Assembly (NCBI GenBank): GCA_021234155.1
Contig: JAJEKV010000062.1
Span: forward strand, 6,788,432-6,852,431
Reading direction: 5' to 3'
DNA length: 64,000 nucleotides
From: Isoetes taiwanensis
Lineage: Eukaryota; Streptophyta; Lycopodiopsida; Isoetales; Isoetaceae
Part shown: positions 1 through 11,795 of the stretch, piece by piece
How the letters are laid out: every line of letters starts with the position of its first letter
Position numbering within the stretch: the first letter of the stretch is position 1
Notes under the pieces: model-generated
Databases searched by the model: none
The model's input: only the letters and a program-made list of their open reading frames with translations
What the model was told of the DNA's origin: nothing
Translations under genes and position numbers: made by a program

Positions 1-800
1 ATTCGAAGGTTCTCGATGTCGCCGAGGAGTAGATACTCCTCTCCGCCGATGATGATAGGGGCTAGGCTTGTGATGCCTAGCCCGGGAAGTGGGGGAGCAA
101 CTTCCGATGCCCCGGCTGCTCTCGCCGGAAATTGATCAGCCCCTTCGCTCTTGGCGCCGCTTCTTCGCCTCGAAGTCGAGTCGAAGCCCGGTATCCTTCG
201 CCGTCCGACTCCTCCTCATCCTCTGCTTGCTTCCTCGCTCCTCGCTGGTACCGCAACAAAGATTCCGCTTTTCCTTCTTGTAATCGCTATGGGGTCTACC
301 TCCATCTGAGGGATAGAGGTTGCCCCCATCGGGTTCTCGGCGCCGGATAAGAAGATGGCTAGGGCGGCGGTGTAAGAGAAGTACTTGGTCCCGCTATCGT
401 CGTGACCATGTAGTCGTAGTCTCTCGCCTTTGTTAGTCATACTTGGCGATGTTGGGGACATCGCCCCAAGGCCGCTTTTGAAGGGATGGGCGGGGAACAA
501 AGTATCCTATGCAAGGGGGACTTGAACAAGGGAGGGTCCTACCCTAGCCTGAAATTTCGCTAGCACCCTATATGCCGGGTTGCATTTAACGAAGCTTGAT
601 GTCAATTTCTTTCACAAAGACTTGAAGATGTCGCTGACATCCGCCTCAAGAGATGGGCACCGGGCGCCGCACCATCGCCCAAATCAGCAAAGAGCCATTG
701 ATCTAGCAAGGAAGGGAGTATCAAACGGATGCGTAAGCCAGGAGCCGAAAAGATCGCCTAAGCAAAGGGGGGGAGCAAATTTGCAGGGTGCCAATTGAGA
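1..800 (-). other. GC-rich coding-like unit A, unrecognised
   Basis: This stretch is clearly more GC-rich than the AT-rich DNA that follows. On the minus strand it has an open frame at 500-216 (94 codons). The frame then continues, with shifts, to the left window edge, where GEEYLLLGDIENLR can be read, so the unit is probably cut by the window. No domain was recognised. The long plus-strand frames over the same bases are arginine/serine/proline-rich, as expected from GC-rich shadow frames. A TATAAATA box lies just upstream on the minus strand (811-818), and two palindromic repeats lie further upstream. It could be the 5' part of an unknown element or a degenerate gene. No function is assigned. 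Confidence 0.3.
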
Positions 801-810
801 AATGGGGACT

Positions 811-818
811 TATTTATA
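811..818 (-). promoter_or_regulatory. candidate TATA box for unit A
   Basis: Read on the minus strand this is TATAAATA, followed by GC-rich coding-like sequence. It lies about 205 and 400 bases downstream (minus direction) of two palindromic repeats. The same order recurs for unit B at 2791-2798, which makes a chance TATA match less likely. The transcription start is not determined. Confidence 0.35.
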
Positions 819-1009
819 GAAAGGGGAAACCCCTAATTTTTGGATGACCTAGATTTTAATCGAGATTAGGTAATTCTGATCTATTAAGGGATGCAATTGC
901 AAGTTTGAAGACTATTTCTAGAGTTTGAGCATGCTAAGGAGAGCTACCGAACCTATTGTGCAATTTGGAGATCATTTGGTGATGACATATACGGGGTCTT
1001 CATACGTTA

Positions 1010-1075
1010 TAGGCCCAAACCGATTTCTAAAATGTAGAAATCATCCCCGGCGACGACGTGTGAGACATGGGTCCT
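1010..1075. repeat. palindrome-centred repeat, copy 1
   Basis: The core at 1022-1042 is an 8-base inverted repeat, GATTTCTA and TAGAAATC, around a 5-base loop. It is followed by a CCGGCG-type GC-rich block and a GTGTGAGACATGG-like tail. Three further copies lie at about 1205, 2880 and 3065. Confidence 0.7.
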
Positions 1076-1400
1076 AATTGGGCTAGGATTACTCAATTTA
1101 GGTGATCTAAGGCTGTAATTCTACTAAACTCATCGAAGTTAGGCGTAATTGACCCCTTACTTGGTCGATTTGGAGCTGTTTTGGGCATTTTTTATATGGT
1201 CTCATCGCTGCCTGTACCATTTCTAAAATGTAGAAATCATTCCGGCGCTGACGTGTGAGACATCGCCTCAATTTTGCTCAAAACTCCAATTTAATTAAAA
1301 CGGGCTAGGGATCGATATCTTGACCTATTTAAACAGGTTTTGACACTTTATTTACACAAAATTTTCTTTTATTAACAAAATTTTACAAATATTTACAAGG
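1066..1400. other. AT-rich intergenic stretch with no gene
   Basis: Apart from the second palindromic repeat this stretch is AT-rich, and stops occur in all frames. It separates GC-rich unit A from unit B and may be the upstream region of A plus the 3' flank of B. Nothing else was recognised. Confidence 0.4.
1205..1265. repeat. palindrome-centred repeat, copy 2
   Basis: The core at 1218-1238 matches copy 1 except for its first base. It is again followed by a CCGGCGCTGACG block and GTGTGAGACAT. It lies 196 bases from copy 1 in the same orientation. Confidence 0.65.
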
Positions 1401-1402
1401 TT

Positions 1403-2769
1403 CAAGGGCGCCCCCCTTGATGTGTCCGGCAAGATACATATCCCGCCATGAGGGTAACCCTCTTCACAGGCACCGCAGTGCCGCTGAATCTTCAAAATGC
1501 TTTACTATATGTGCTTTCTCCGCCTCCCGTAGTTACACGCCAAAAAGATCTCATCTGGCCACGCCAAGATGTCCGTTGTATTCTTGGATGACTTCAAGGA
1601 CCAAACGCTGAACGGGCGCCCCGAATCGGGAGTCCAGAATCCTTTCCGAAGTGGCGGATCTCCTTTGAGTGCCCCGCCTTCCAGCTTCTTCTTCTTGTTC
1701 CGCTTTCTTCCCCGGTGCTCTGGGGAGGCTTGGGCTTTGTGGAGGGGGCTTCAAGGTTCGCTCTTCGCCTGGGTGCCCGCCCAATCGCTCTCACCCTGCT
1801 CCCCGGTAATAGGCATTGTAGGCCTCCCACTTTGCCATATACGCTGCTTGTGCTCCCTCGATCCTCTTCCTGATAGACCTTTAAGGGGTCTATCACATAG
1901 GCTTCCCGCTGCGGCCGTGGGGCCCACCCTTATCCCACGCCGAAATGGTGGGGGGAGCTTCGCCACCGTCCGCCTCCTCCTCGGGCTCTTGGGCGCCTCG
2001 CCGGGTACTCTTCCCTTTACGACCGGGCTTTGAAGAGCTTGCCCCGTCTGGCGGCCATACGTCTCCATCCGAAGTCGCTTGGTGGGCGGGTCTCACCTCC
2101 CCGATGGCTCGTTGATGACCGGACCTTCTGGGCTTTTCCGACCTTCACCAAATTCCTCTTGCCGGCCATTACGGCTTTGGGCCCTCCTCTTCTTGGGCTC
2201 ATTGTCAGAGGCCGGGTCGCTTTTCCCGACTCTTTGTCCTTCTCGCCCCCCGGCTGGCGCTTTGGCTTTCGTATTTGTGGACGGCGGTCGCGAGGTCGGC
2301 CTCTTCTTCCCGGGTGAGTTCCGCGTCCGCTCCTCCTCTCTTCCCCTCGCCCTCCCGGGCAGTGAATCTCAGCCTGCTGTTCTTAGCTGTTGATGGTTCC
2401 GCTGCTCCTCCGCGCCTCCCTGTGGGCTGGCGCCCCCGGTGTTGCTTGCCCAAGCCGCCTCGCCTCCCTCCCTCGCCGCTCAATTTCGCGAGGATCTCGG
2501 GCCATGACGCCCGGGCCGATCGCCCTCCAAGATTTCGCGGTGGTCGCCCGTCCCGACCTCGCTTTCCTCACTTGACGAAGATTCGCCGCCGGGAGAAGGC
2601 GCGGCCGGCACCTGGTGAAAGAGGCCGGAGCCACCGGGCGCCGAGGATCCGCTTCGCCAGGCTTCCTTTGGTACCGGCCAGGCGGGCTATCATCTTACGG
2701 GCTTTGTCGACGGAGCTAAGCGCCGGTAAGATCGCTTTGACAAGACGGCCGAAGTTCTAGGGAAGAACA
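1403..2769 (-). other. GC-rich coding-like unit B, unrecognised
   Basis: This is a GC-rich block of about 1.35 kb with overlapping minus-strand open frames at 2634-2383, 2483-2205, 2202-2017, 2068-1751 and 1896-1594. Adjacent frames overlap in a way that suggests one longer frame broken by indels. The translations are rich in Arg, Lys, Glu, Pro and Gly. Basic clusters such as EPKKRRAQ and PTKRLRM look like nuclear-localisation or nucleic-acid-binding tails. No catalytic motif, CCHC knuckle or known fold was recognised. A TATAAATG box and two palindromic repeats lie upstream. It may be a gag-like or regulatory protein of an unknown element. The plus-strand frames here are probably shadows. Confidence 0.3.
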
Positions 2770-2790
2770 GAAAAATGGAGGGGTCCGGCT

Positions 2791-2798
2791 CATTTATA
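2791..2798 (-). promoter_or_regulatory. candidate TATA box for unit B
   Basis: TATAAATG on the minus strand, about 25-30 bases before the GC-rich unit B. Palindromic repeats lie about 95 and 280 bases upstream. The position mirrors the TATA box of unit A. Confidence 0.4.
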
Positions 2799-2879
2799 GG
2801 GCCAATTTTAGGTCAACTTTAAACTACCTTTTGGGTTGTCTAGAACACCTAAAAACACCTAATTAGTAGGTTCACACGC

Positions 2880-2945
2880 TATGCCCCAGCCCGATTCCTA
2901 GAATCTAGAAACCCGTCTCCGGCGCCGACGCGGTGAGACATGGTG
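2880..2945. repeat. palindrome-centred repeat, copy 3
   Basis: The core at 2893-2913 is a diverged palindrome (GATTCCTA and TAGAAACC arms). It is followed by CCGGCGCCGACG and GTGAGACATGG, as in the other copies. Confidence 0.6.
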
Positions 2946-3064
2946 GGGCCCACTATTAAATTAACATGTAACATGCTAAATCTACTAATTTTAGCTTAAA
3001 TTTAGAATTATCAAGGTATTTTACCGTAATTTACAACTTTTTGGTGTCAGTTTAATGTTCAAGA

Positions 3065-3122
3065 CGCTATACCAGGCCGATTTCTAGAATGTAGAAATCA
3101 TTCCCGGCGCCGACGGTGAGAC
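3065..3122. repeat. palindrome-centred repeat, copy 4
   Basis: The core at 3079-3099 is a perfect 8-base-arm palindrome. It is followed by CCCGGCGCCGACG and GTGAGACC. The sequence before it (ACGCTATACC) resembles that before copy 3 (ACGCTATGCC), so the repeat is longer than the palindrome alone. Confidence 0.65.
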
Positions 3123-4640
3123 CAATTCTACTTTTGGATGTTGGCTCATCAATTTTAGTCTTTTTACGCTTCTATTCATTTTAACCAAGTTACTAGCTTA
3201 GCATGAACTACAAAAATGAGAAAAAAATTTTCTCATTTTTCGAGGTTTGAGGATCCTATCAAGTTAGTGCTATCGGGAACATGGCCGCTTTGCTCTTGGT
3301 CTCCAAGAACATAGCTCGATACTACCGCGGACGCCCCCTACTCGTATACGGTGCACTCACCGTATACAAACAGGAGTTCATCCCCCATACCAGCTCCATG
3401 CTAATACAGGGCCCTCCACATGACACTGCAACCGTGACGGGTTCCAGTGGGAAGAGTGGAAGGGTCATTGCACCCCGTCTCCCTCAGGGCCTACCTAGCT
3501 GCGGAAGCGTAAACATACATGTCAGTAGCACATACATCAACATCATATGACCATCAATGGCGGATGGTCCTCCACATATCTGCATAGACAAAGATCAGCA
3601 CATCACATAGGGAGTCCTACCCAAGGCTCAGACTCAAGGGATGACTGACGGCTTGGGTCTCCAGAGTTCATTGCAGACAGAATTCATGGCAACGGATTTG
3701 GCTGGCATATGAACATGGCTTAGGGTTGTCCACTCCATCCGCCCCTCCTGTGCACACTTTGCAGAGTAGGCTGAAAAGTGTTGGGACCTGACTGTAGCCC
3801 GCCGGATGCATAGCCAAGGGGGCTATATCCTGGGTTGCATCTCCCCAGTTCCGATGGGGCAGGTAGGGATCTCTCCCTCCAGAGATCTACATGCTGACTC
3901 CAGGTGACTAGAGGGCCACTGCCCGTATACGACTTAAACTCAATGGAAGGTCATATTCACCACCTCACGAGTGTCGAGCCCATGCCTTGCCCACACGCAG
4001 CGGGCAAGCCATTAGACCTAGTCACAATGATCCCCGCAGCACTAACACACCATAGGGATCGCTCAGAGTCGTAACACCTAACCTCTTTATAAGCCAGCCC
4101 GCCCCCTTCACCCACAAACCCGCAGGTGGCTCTTGTGCACAGTGCCGCATCTACAAAGCAGTGCTAGAGAGGCTATTCTAGGAGCATCAACTACAAAGCT
4201 TTTAGGTCTCTACCCCCTTCCCAATACAAGGAGTTCATAGAGATACATCATCCATATACTTTCATTGAGAACTAAAGAACTAAATCTAATCTACAACATA
4301 GAGTTAGGTTCTTTAGTTAGAATCGCCATCTAGAGATCTAGAGGGCTGCTATGGGCAATCTAATAGGCTAAACCCACTGATTCAATGACTAAAATAGGGT
4401 TTAGACTATCTAATTGGCCAAATACTGATCCTTGAGGGGCTCCTCCTCGACTGGCCCTCGACCATCCTCACCGAGACGCCGGAATCTAGAGGAACTAAGG
4501 ATGCAATTCTCCCGTGCAGAGTTCGATGCGCTTTGGTCGCTGAGGCAGCCAAAACAGAGTTCTAAAGCCCTAAAATCGAAAATTGGGCTAGTTAGGGTTT
4601 CCTACCCTATATAGACAAGGGGTTGGCTTAGGGTTTCCAC
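3123..4640. other. unrecognised low-copy-looking stretch
   Basis: About 1.5 kb of mixed composition. The longest frame is at 3281-3550 (plus, 89 codons) and has no recognisable domain. A perfect 10-base inverted repeat around a CACT loop lies at 3344-3367. The text reads like an LTR or untranslated part of a retroelement, but no TG...CA boundaries, PBS or second copy are visible in the window. Confidence 0.3.
3344..3367. repeat. small perfect inverted repeat
   Basis: GTATACGGTG and CACCGTATAC arms around a 4-base loop. It could form a hairpin. No neighbouring gene gives it an obvious role. Confidence 0.55.
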
Positions 4641-4699
4641 TTATCCCCTTTGGCATGTGGGATAATTGGAAATGGGCCCACTTGCCTTTAAGGGCTAGG

Positions 4700-4865
4700 T
4701 GGCCAAATGTGCACACATGGAAATGTGTGCCCACATTACTGTGTACATTGGAAAATGTGCACATTAATGGCACCTATGGGTGTGGCCCACTTGGCATGAA
4801 GTGTCCACTTGTAAATGTGTGCCCCATTAATGTGTACATTGGAAAATGTGCACATTAATAGTTGC
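4700..4865 (+). repeat. imperfect tandem repeat, two units of about 95 bases
   Basis: The block with TGTGTACATTGG then AAAATGTGCACATTAAT occurs at about 4738-4769 and again at about 4831-4859. Each is preceded by AAATGTGTGCCC. It sits in otherwise unrecognised DNA just before the start of the 12 kb duplicated segment. Confidence 0.7.
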
Positions 4866-6098
4866 ACATATTTCTGGCAAGTTGCCCCCTAGGGCTACTC
4901 ACCGTTGAGCACGCCAGCGCATTAACGCCACCGGAGTGGCGGGTACAGCGAGGGCAAGCATGCGATAATGCCCCGGGCGATAATCGTACCGAACGCCACG
5001 ATGGAGACTTGGATGCGGTAGGATCAAAGACAAAAGCCTAGAACTTTATATATGATGAAGACTCCAATATGTAGATGTTAACCTAACATTTTTTGAGATC
5101 GACCATATGCTTCTCAAGGCTTGATGCACTATGCAATGCAACCTGCCAGCTTCGCCCAACTCTTCGTGCATTGTTGAACATGAGCGTATCATAGGTCCGC
5201 CGATAATATTCATGCGGGCCATGACTCGCCATTTAGCCATGTGAGTAGTAATCTTGTTGCAATAATGTCCAAAAAGTAGACACCAAGGTAAAGGTATGCG
5301 CACATTAATCTCGCTTTCCACGTGAATTGGCATTGACTTTCTTGATTTTAGTTTCCTATGCTCTTCTTTTTAGGAGGAACAACAAATATAGGAGTTTTTC
5401 AACTTTGAAGACATGAAGATGATGCCTTACCTCAATGCCGGTATCTAGAAAGCAATTTTTTACGCCTTCCCAAGTTGTTTTGATGACTTCATTGCATTAA
5501 AATGTTTGTTCGACCGATTTGAAAGTCGATAATGCGAAGTTTCTTTGTTGTCCCCGCAAAATCCATATTCTTTAGAGATATGCAAAGATACTTTTCTAGG
5601 CACACAAATATGGATAAGACAAAATTAAAGTGTATGAGACATTATGAATAAAAGCTTTAGATGTGTATGTTATTATCTATCTAGCTTCATATCAAATATG
5701 AATACTTTAAGAAAAATGCATTTAATATATAATTACTTCTAAATAAAGTTGGACTACAATCACAAAGTATCTAAAATGATACAAAAATGTTGTCCAGTTG
5801 ATGGTCCTAAATGCATTTGCTCAAAGATAGTCACTTAGAACTACAATTAAATCTAATCTGAATTCGTATAATTAGGGACTCAGACTTCTATAATCCCTAA
5901 CGCTTCCCCAAATTCTCGCTTCCTCAAATGTTCTATCCAGATTCCTATTGTTTGCATTGGTCGAGAACCATAAATAAGCCATTATACTTACCTCCTCGAT
6001 AAGCTACATGACAATCACAAGTATCTTTTAAAAATATAACCTTATTCACGTAAGAAGATGATCTAACATCCATAGCTTCTCAAATAGTGTTTTCTAAT

Positions 6099-6485
6099 CT
6101 AACACTTCCACTTCAAGAAACCTAGCCAATATCTTCGCAAGGAGTCAGCCCTCACAATCTCTAGACTAAAAATCAAGAAATGGTTCAACAAGAAGTTGTT
6201 AGAACAATTGCAAAAGCCTTTGAGAAGTTTGCATGCACTTCCGATTCTCCCCCTGCTGCCAACCGAAAAATGCAAATTGCATATCCACCTTCCACTCATT
6301 TGCAAGGAAATCTCTACCATAAAGTGTCACAAACGCAACAAATCCCAAATAATCACATCCATCTATTTAGATATGCCATAGAATATTACACTCAAATAAA
6401 ATCGAGGCCTTCCATAATTCAACCGCCCTTACAACAAAACGGTTGCCCTCCCTATGGCCAACCCAAAAAATGCCACATAAAATAA
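6099..6485. other. unrecognised frames in duplicated segment
   Basis: Open frames on both strands (plus 6180-6485, minus 6320-6099) are conserved in copy 2 at about 29059-29439. The plus frame begins MVQQEVVRTIAKAFEKFA. Neither matches a domain I recognise. Preservation in both copies reflects recent duplication and is not evidence of selection. Confidence 0.25.
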
Positions 6486-7428
6486 GGTAATCTTTCATTC
6501 TAGGTTGCCCGACAATCTTCATATATTAGTTGCTCCCCAGTGTTTAACGCCCCCAATATTTTGCGGCCAAGCTATCTCGGCCTTAGATATATAGGGTTTG
6601 TTAGATGTATAGGGTTAGTTAGCTAGATCATCCAACTTTTAAGTCAAACCTGAGCCGTTAACTTTTAGAGTTTGATCCACGGCATACATTAAAACATTAC
6701 AAGAAAGCGATCGCCAAGGCCAAGGCCGCCTCGAACATTTCTCTTTATCGACTCGCTTTACATAGATGGTTGTGTGACGCTCGACTTGTCGGGTAGCTTA
6801 AAATTAAAATCAAACATGTGCTACTCACCAATGTTGCTTTTATTTTTTATGAACTAGTTGGAAGGGGGAGGGAGGAGATGGGCTTGAGGTTGTTGGACAC
6901 AAACAATGAGGAGAGTTAAGAGTAAGCATATGTAACATAGTGGCATAGTGGCATGTGTAACAAAGTAAGATAGGATCATCTAAATAACAATTGCCCATTC
7001 TCACTAGCTTATCCAAATTCACCATATGATACAATAGCATCTTTATTGGCATCATTCCCACTTTAACCGCAGGCTATCACGCAATAGACTCCAAGATAGT
7101 CAAGAGAAAAACTAGTATTTATAGACACCATATCACTTGCGTTAATAAACCAAGAGCACTTTTGACAGATGTGATATTCGCGTAACTTGTTGCTTCATCT
7201 AGAAACTCAACCATCTTTAGACCACCCAACTTTTTCACAGATTTGCACAGTTCCACCATCAAGTGAAGAATTGCAAATTTATAAAAAATAAATGGAGCTA
7301 CGTAATGATAGTAAAAGTAACTATTGGAGTCAGAAATTTCAATAGAAAACACTACATAAGCATACCAGCCCATCAAGAATGCAAACAGCTAAAAATTCAT
7401 AAATTCAGTTCCATTTCTTCTCTATTCC

Positions 7429-8760
7429 TTGGTGGCGATAAGCAATAATTCAAGCATGTGGCAATTAAATAAAAAGGAGTTGTATTCAGTTAAAGAATTA
7501 TACAAGGCTCTTATACAAAAGAAACCATCTAGAGCAGGATTTTTGTGGCAATGTGAAGAGGAAAAGTTGGCAGAAATATGTGCAGAAGGATGGACAAGTT
7601 ATACTGCTAACAAAATTAAAACTTTTAGATGGATTGCTGCACATCAAAGTTTGCCTACAAATCAAAAAAGGTCCAAATATAACAAGACAGTTTCTAGTCT
7701 ATACCTTCAATGTGGTGAAGTGGAAATTTCAAATCATGTGTTTACATGTTCATGGCTGATAGAATTCGAGTTGGTCTTCCTAGATAAACAAAGGAGCTCA
7801 AACCGATCTAAATCTGCTAAGTTTCGATGCAAAGAGTAAAATTAAAACACCACAAGAATCTTGAGTCATAAGGTGATCCGCTACACGTAAAACAGAGTAG
7901 TCATAAACAAACAATCCCTTCAATTATATGGCTAAAACAAAGCTTTCATTGATATCATACAAATTATTGCAATAAATGCACAAAATGTTAAAAGGGAAGA
8001 AATATGATCCAAAATTGAATACTTTGGGAAATTCTATGGCTTGCATGATTTTTATCTAACTAATCTAATAATCTCTCGATGATGTTTTACACATGATGCA
8101 ATGAGGAGACTCAATAGAGTTGGTAGTATGGATCGAGCAATGGGAGTAGCAGGAAAATCTCGTGATGATGAAGAATCCCAATTGTCCGTGACTGAACTCA
8201 AGAGATATTTATTCGCTTAAGGTGAGGTAATACATGCCAAGGCAATTAAGAAAGTCCCTAAAAAGAGGAGAGGTATGGAGATTCAATAGCCTTAAGCCAT
8301 TTTTCACAAATCTTTACCATAAATGGCAAAAGTAAAAAGAGAAGCACATGTCATGTCCTTATCTTTGTCTTGCATGCATGTTCTAAGAAGCAAATTTGGC
8401 ATTATTTTGCTAAACCGATCACATTATGCAAGAAACAAGTAGAAAGATCTAACAAATTAAGAAGAACATGGGAAAGAGCAATTGGATGGGATATTGAAAA
8501 AAAACTTTGAAGTCAAGGATTTGGATTTGAAAATCATGGAAAATGCCCTGAAAGCTTGAATGCTTTCAGTTTTCTTCCAAAAGAGTAGAGGTGAGAAAGA
8601 GTGGCCGAGGATCTAAAAATTTTTTGGCTGGAAGTAAAGCTGCGTCCATCTATATTTTCTTGGCAGAGTTCCCCGCAAAGACAAGTTCTTGTGGTTTCTT
8701 ATGGCGTTGAGCGGCTTGCCTAGTTTAGTGTTTATTGTTGTCTTTTCAATCTTTTGTTAA
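7429..8760 (+). mobile_element. LINE 3' remnant with RT zinc-binding (zf-RVT-like) domain
   Basis: The frame 7429-7839 reads YSVKELYKALIQKK, then a FRWIAAHQSLPT segment, then YLQCGEVEISNHVFTCSW. This is the Cys/His-bearing layout of the zf-RVT domain at the C-terminus of plant L1-type ORF2 proteins. A later stretch near 8640-8757 (FLWFLMALSGLPSL in copy 2) may be the last part of ORF2. The RT and endonuclease parts are absent, so this is a 3' fragment. A T-run follows at 8770-8790. The counterpart in the second duplicated segment is 30405-31735. A LINE origin is fairly sure. The exact start is not. Confidence 0.65.
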
Positions 8761-9249
8761 ATTGCTTTCATCATTTTTTTTTTTTTTTTTATCAAGATTT
8801 GTAACAACTACCAATTCCTCCAACCTAGATTAACCACATGCATAAAACTAGTTGAGGGCAACCCCCTAAGTGCGAAAGCACCTTCTTCTTTATATCATTA
8901 TGGTTTTTCTTAGATTTCTTTTTAACTACATTTCATATTTTAATATCAAATGTGCCTAACAGTGTTCGTAAAATTGATGCCATATCGTTTTCTTTATAGC
9001 TTTGCTTAGAATTCTCTTTATATTGCATTTCATGTTTTAATATCTAATGTGCTTATAAACTTCCAATGCTTTTAGTTTGGTATTTGTGGAGGTGCTTGTG
9101 GCAATGGTTTGTGCTAAGATTTTAGTCCAGATCGTATTAGAAATCATATATTTGGAGGATTTGAGCAGCCTTTATTTGCATTTAGTGGTGATGTTTTCTT
9201 TGTATAATGCTTTTAGAATGTTTTTAGGGCATAGAGATAAGAGTGCACG

Positions 9250-10095
9250 CTTTTTTTTTGGCAAAAGCAGGTGTGAGGGATTTTCGTTGAGGCAACAGAT
9301 CAAGGTTTTCACCATAAGCCCCCGTGGCTTGCCTTGGAGCTCGGTGGAGCTATGGTTCTTGTGTTACGCTTATCCATATTGATGCTTCGCTTTGAATAGA
9401 AAATATATCGATTCTCTTGTTCTTTCTATCATTTAAGCATCGTGGAAGATTATTATCTTAATGGGCACATTGAAAAATCATGTTGTGCTTGAATCTTCCG
9501 GCCCCGTGATGATCGTGGGCTCGCTTATTTGCAAGCACCCCCGGCTATCCGAGACATTTATCGCAGTTGTTCCGCAATGGGCTCGGTGTGCCTTCACATC
9601 CGATCCAAAGATCGATTTCTTGATGTGTCTTCAACATAGCTAATAGTCTTCCCCGCTATGATTTGTAAGGCCCATGGACTGGTTGATTATGGCAAAAGAA
9701 AGCCCTCGAGTCGCAAACCCCGCTGGGGCCTTGTGGTTTACAGAGCTCCCCGAAACTTGTTGGGTCCGGTCGCCCTCAACCATAACAAAGTGAGCCGGCA
9801 TTGCACCGGTTTTTTCTTCCGAGTTGCGCCGGGTTCGCTTCGAGGTGAAGAGGCCACCGTGGTGGATTGCTTGGTTGTTTGCATGCGTGGTGGAGCCGTA
9901 AGTTTTATTCCTGTAGATCTGATGCTGCATGGTTTCCGGCTTCTATCTCCTTTGCCGCCATCTTGCGACCATGCCAGGCCATCTGCAGACCATGCAACAG
10001 TAGTCCGGCAGCATGCTGTTCAGGAATCATAAGCGGCTGTTCATTGCGGCGGCTACCATTGGGTTTTTATGTGGCCGAATTTAAGCAATGGTGAA
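9250..10095 (+). other. GC-rich coding-like island in duplicated segment
   Basis: This island of about 0.85 kb is richer in GC than its AT-rich surroundings and carries overlapping plus-strand frames (9461-9643, 9658-10032, 9867-10094). The copy 2 counterpart has a longer frame (32401-33042, 213 codons), so frames are broken differently in the two copies. Many differences between copies fall at CAG/CTG or in G/C runs. No known domain was recognised. It may be an exon block of a degenerate gene or part of a retroelement. Confidence 0.3.
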
Positions 10096-10099
10096 ATTT

Positions 10100-11240
10100 C
10101 GGTTCTATTACTAAACGTTCTTATGCTTTTGTAATCATTGTTCCATGACGAGGACAAGATATTTCTTCAGGCCAATCTCACATATGGCTATGGTGCCCAG
10201 GTAATGTTTTGCAGTAGCATTTATAATTTAAACATAGATTGTGAAAACGTGACTTTAATGTCAACCAGTTTGGTATTTCTTTCTGTGTTCTATCTGAAAT
10301 GATTTCATTTGTTGCAAGAAGATATCCATTTTTTATAATGAAGTGGCAGTACTTAATTACATCAAAAACATTCTATAGATGGCATAGACAAAAAAACTAA
10401 ACTGGATGAAGGGTGTCCATGCCATTACTGAAGCCCATGGCGTGTCACTAACAAACGGCATGTAATGCCACTATGTTGGATCTTATATGCCGCATAGGGT
10501 GGTTAGAAGAGGTGAACAATTGACATCCCTTTCCAAAGACACCTGGCGGGATATGTTGGTTGCATGTTAAATCCATGATTATGGATTTTGCAGAGCATGT
10601 TATTGATTTCATTATCAACCGCAACGTTGTCTTTGTATTATCATCTAATAACTGTGCAGCTTCTATCAATTGTGATTGAATCTATGGCAAGTAAGTTGCG
10701 ACCTACAATGTTTGATGACTGCCTCTTGCCTTAGAAGCACCAAAGTATTTTGGATGAGACAAAGCAAGTAAGAAAATTAGATGCTTACAGCCAGACATAT
10801 GCGGATCTTTGAAATACAGCTTCACATTTTGTATTTGTGCAGGAATAGAGGACACTTAACGACGATATATACCGAGTTCATCATAATGTTTTTTTTTTTG
10901 TTCATGTACAACAAAATATCTCTGGCTAATACATGTTTAAAATGGAGCAACCAATAGTATGGAAGGAGGATGTCCCCGATTTTCTTGCTTTCTTTCCCAT
11001 AATTTCAAAAGCTTCAGACTAAACTTGGTAGGCAACTTAAGACTCTACTGGTTGTGTGCTTCGGCATCAGCCAATAAGTAAAATATATTGTTGCAAAAAT
11101 AGCTCGACAAATTCTCTAAAAGGTACAGACATCAGTTCAAGGCATGCTTATGCACTATGATGCATACATAACAGCAGGAATGCAATAGGCTGCATGAAGT
11201 GTGAACAAAATCTGCATTGAATGTAAATGATCGATGAACA
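10100..11240. other. AT-rich stretch with no gene
   Basis: The only frames are short and reading is interrupted throughout. A 24-base block containing ATTGTTCCATGACGAGGAC occurs once here (about 10135) but twice in copy 2 (about 33113 and 33200), a small local duplication. Nothing else was recognised. Confidence 0.4.
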
Positions 11241-11294
11241 ATCACAAAGATGCAAGGATATTAATCTTGTTCACTCTTTGGGATGCCTTCTCAG

Positions 11295-11332
11295 AGTAGT
11301 AGTAGTACATGCTTCGGTAGTAGTAGTAGTGG
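11295..11332. repeat. TAG trinucleotide microsatellite
   Basis: Two short runs of GTAGTAGTAG separated by ACATGCTTCG. Run lengths differ in copy 2 (about 34325-34360), as expected for a microsatellite. Confidence 0.7.
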
Positions 11333-11528
11333 GATGCCTTGCATTTCTCCCAATAAAGGAACTTTACATGCAGACTTTTAAACTTTGAATATGTCCATTC
11401 GGACTTCCAATATCGTTCTGCCCTTGGAGGGTCATAAAAAATAAAGGCCCTAAAGCAACAAATTAAATACAGAACCATTGCAAGAAACGAATAGCAAGAC
11501 GTAAAACTTTTTCAAAACTTACTATAGA

Positions 11529-11795
11529 TTAATAAAAGATAATATGAACGTTCCATTCTTGCAGCGTGAACTTGCATAGCATATTCACTGCAGTATAAGC
11601 CTTACAAATACGTTTAATGAAGTCTAATGACTTTTTGACAATGGAGAGGAGGAACATTTTGTAAAATTTGCTTTGCGATTGGCAGTCATGGGCCAGATAT
11701 ATTAAAACGTGCTTCAATCGAAGCTTCCTCTCTTCTAGATAGATGTGCAATGTTGAACGTTTACTTATCCTGCATTGCAGCATTATAAAATCCAA
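11529..11795 (-). pseudogene. exon-like frame, unrecognised
   Basis: An 88-codon minus-strand frame, conserved at 34821-34558 in copy 2 with a few changes. The composition (K/R/L-rich, helical) is protein-like, but no family was recognised. It may be an exon of the same minus-strand gene as 13560-12660, or intron sequence that happens to be open. Confidence 0.25.

Noticed and set aside
1569-2760. Plus-strand Ser/Arg/Pro-rich ORFs as genes
   Set aside because: GC-rich shadow frames. The TATA boxes and palindromes favour the minus strand, and no domain is seen on either strand.
1-3122. Giant-virus (NCLDV) or other viral insertion
   Set aside because: GC-rich units with palindromes suggested it, but no capsid, polymerase or other hallmark motif can be read.
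10448-10669. Minus-strand 73-codon ORF as a gene
   Set aside because: Short, with no domain. Copy 2 has a different frame structure over the same region.
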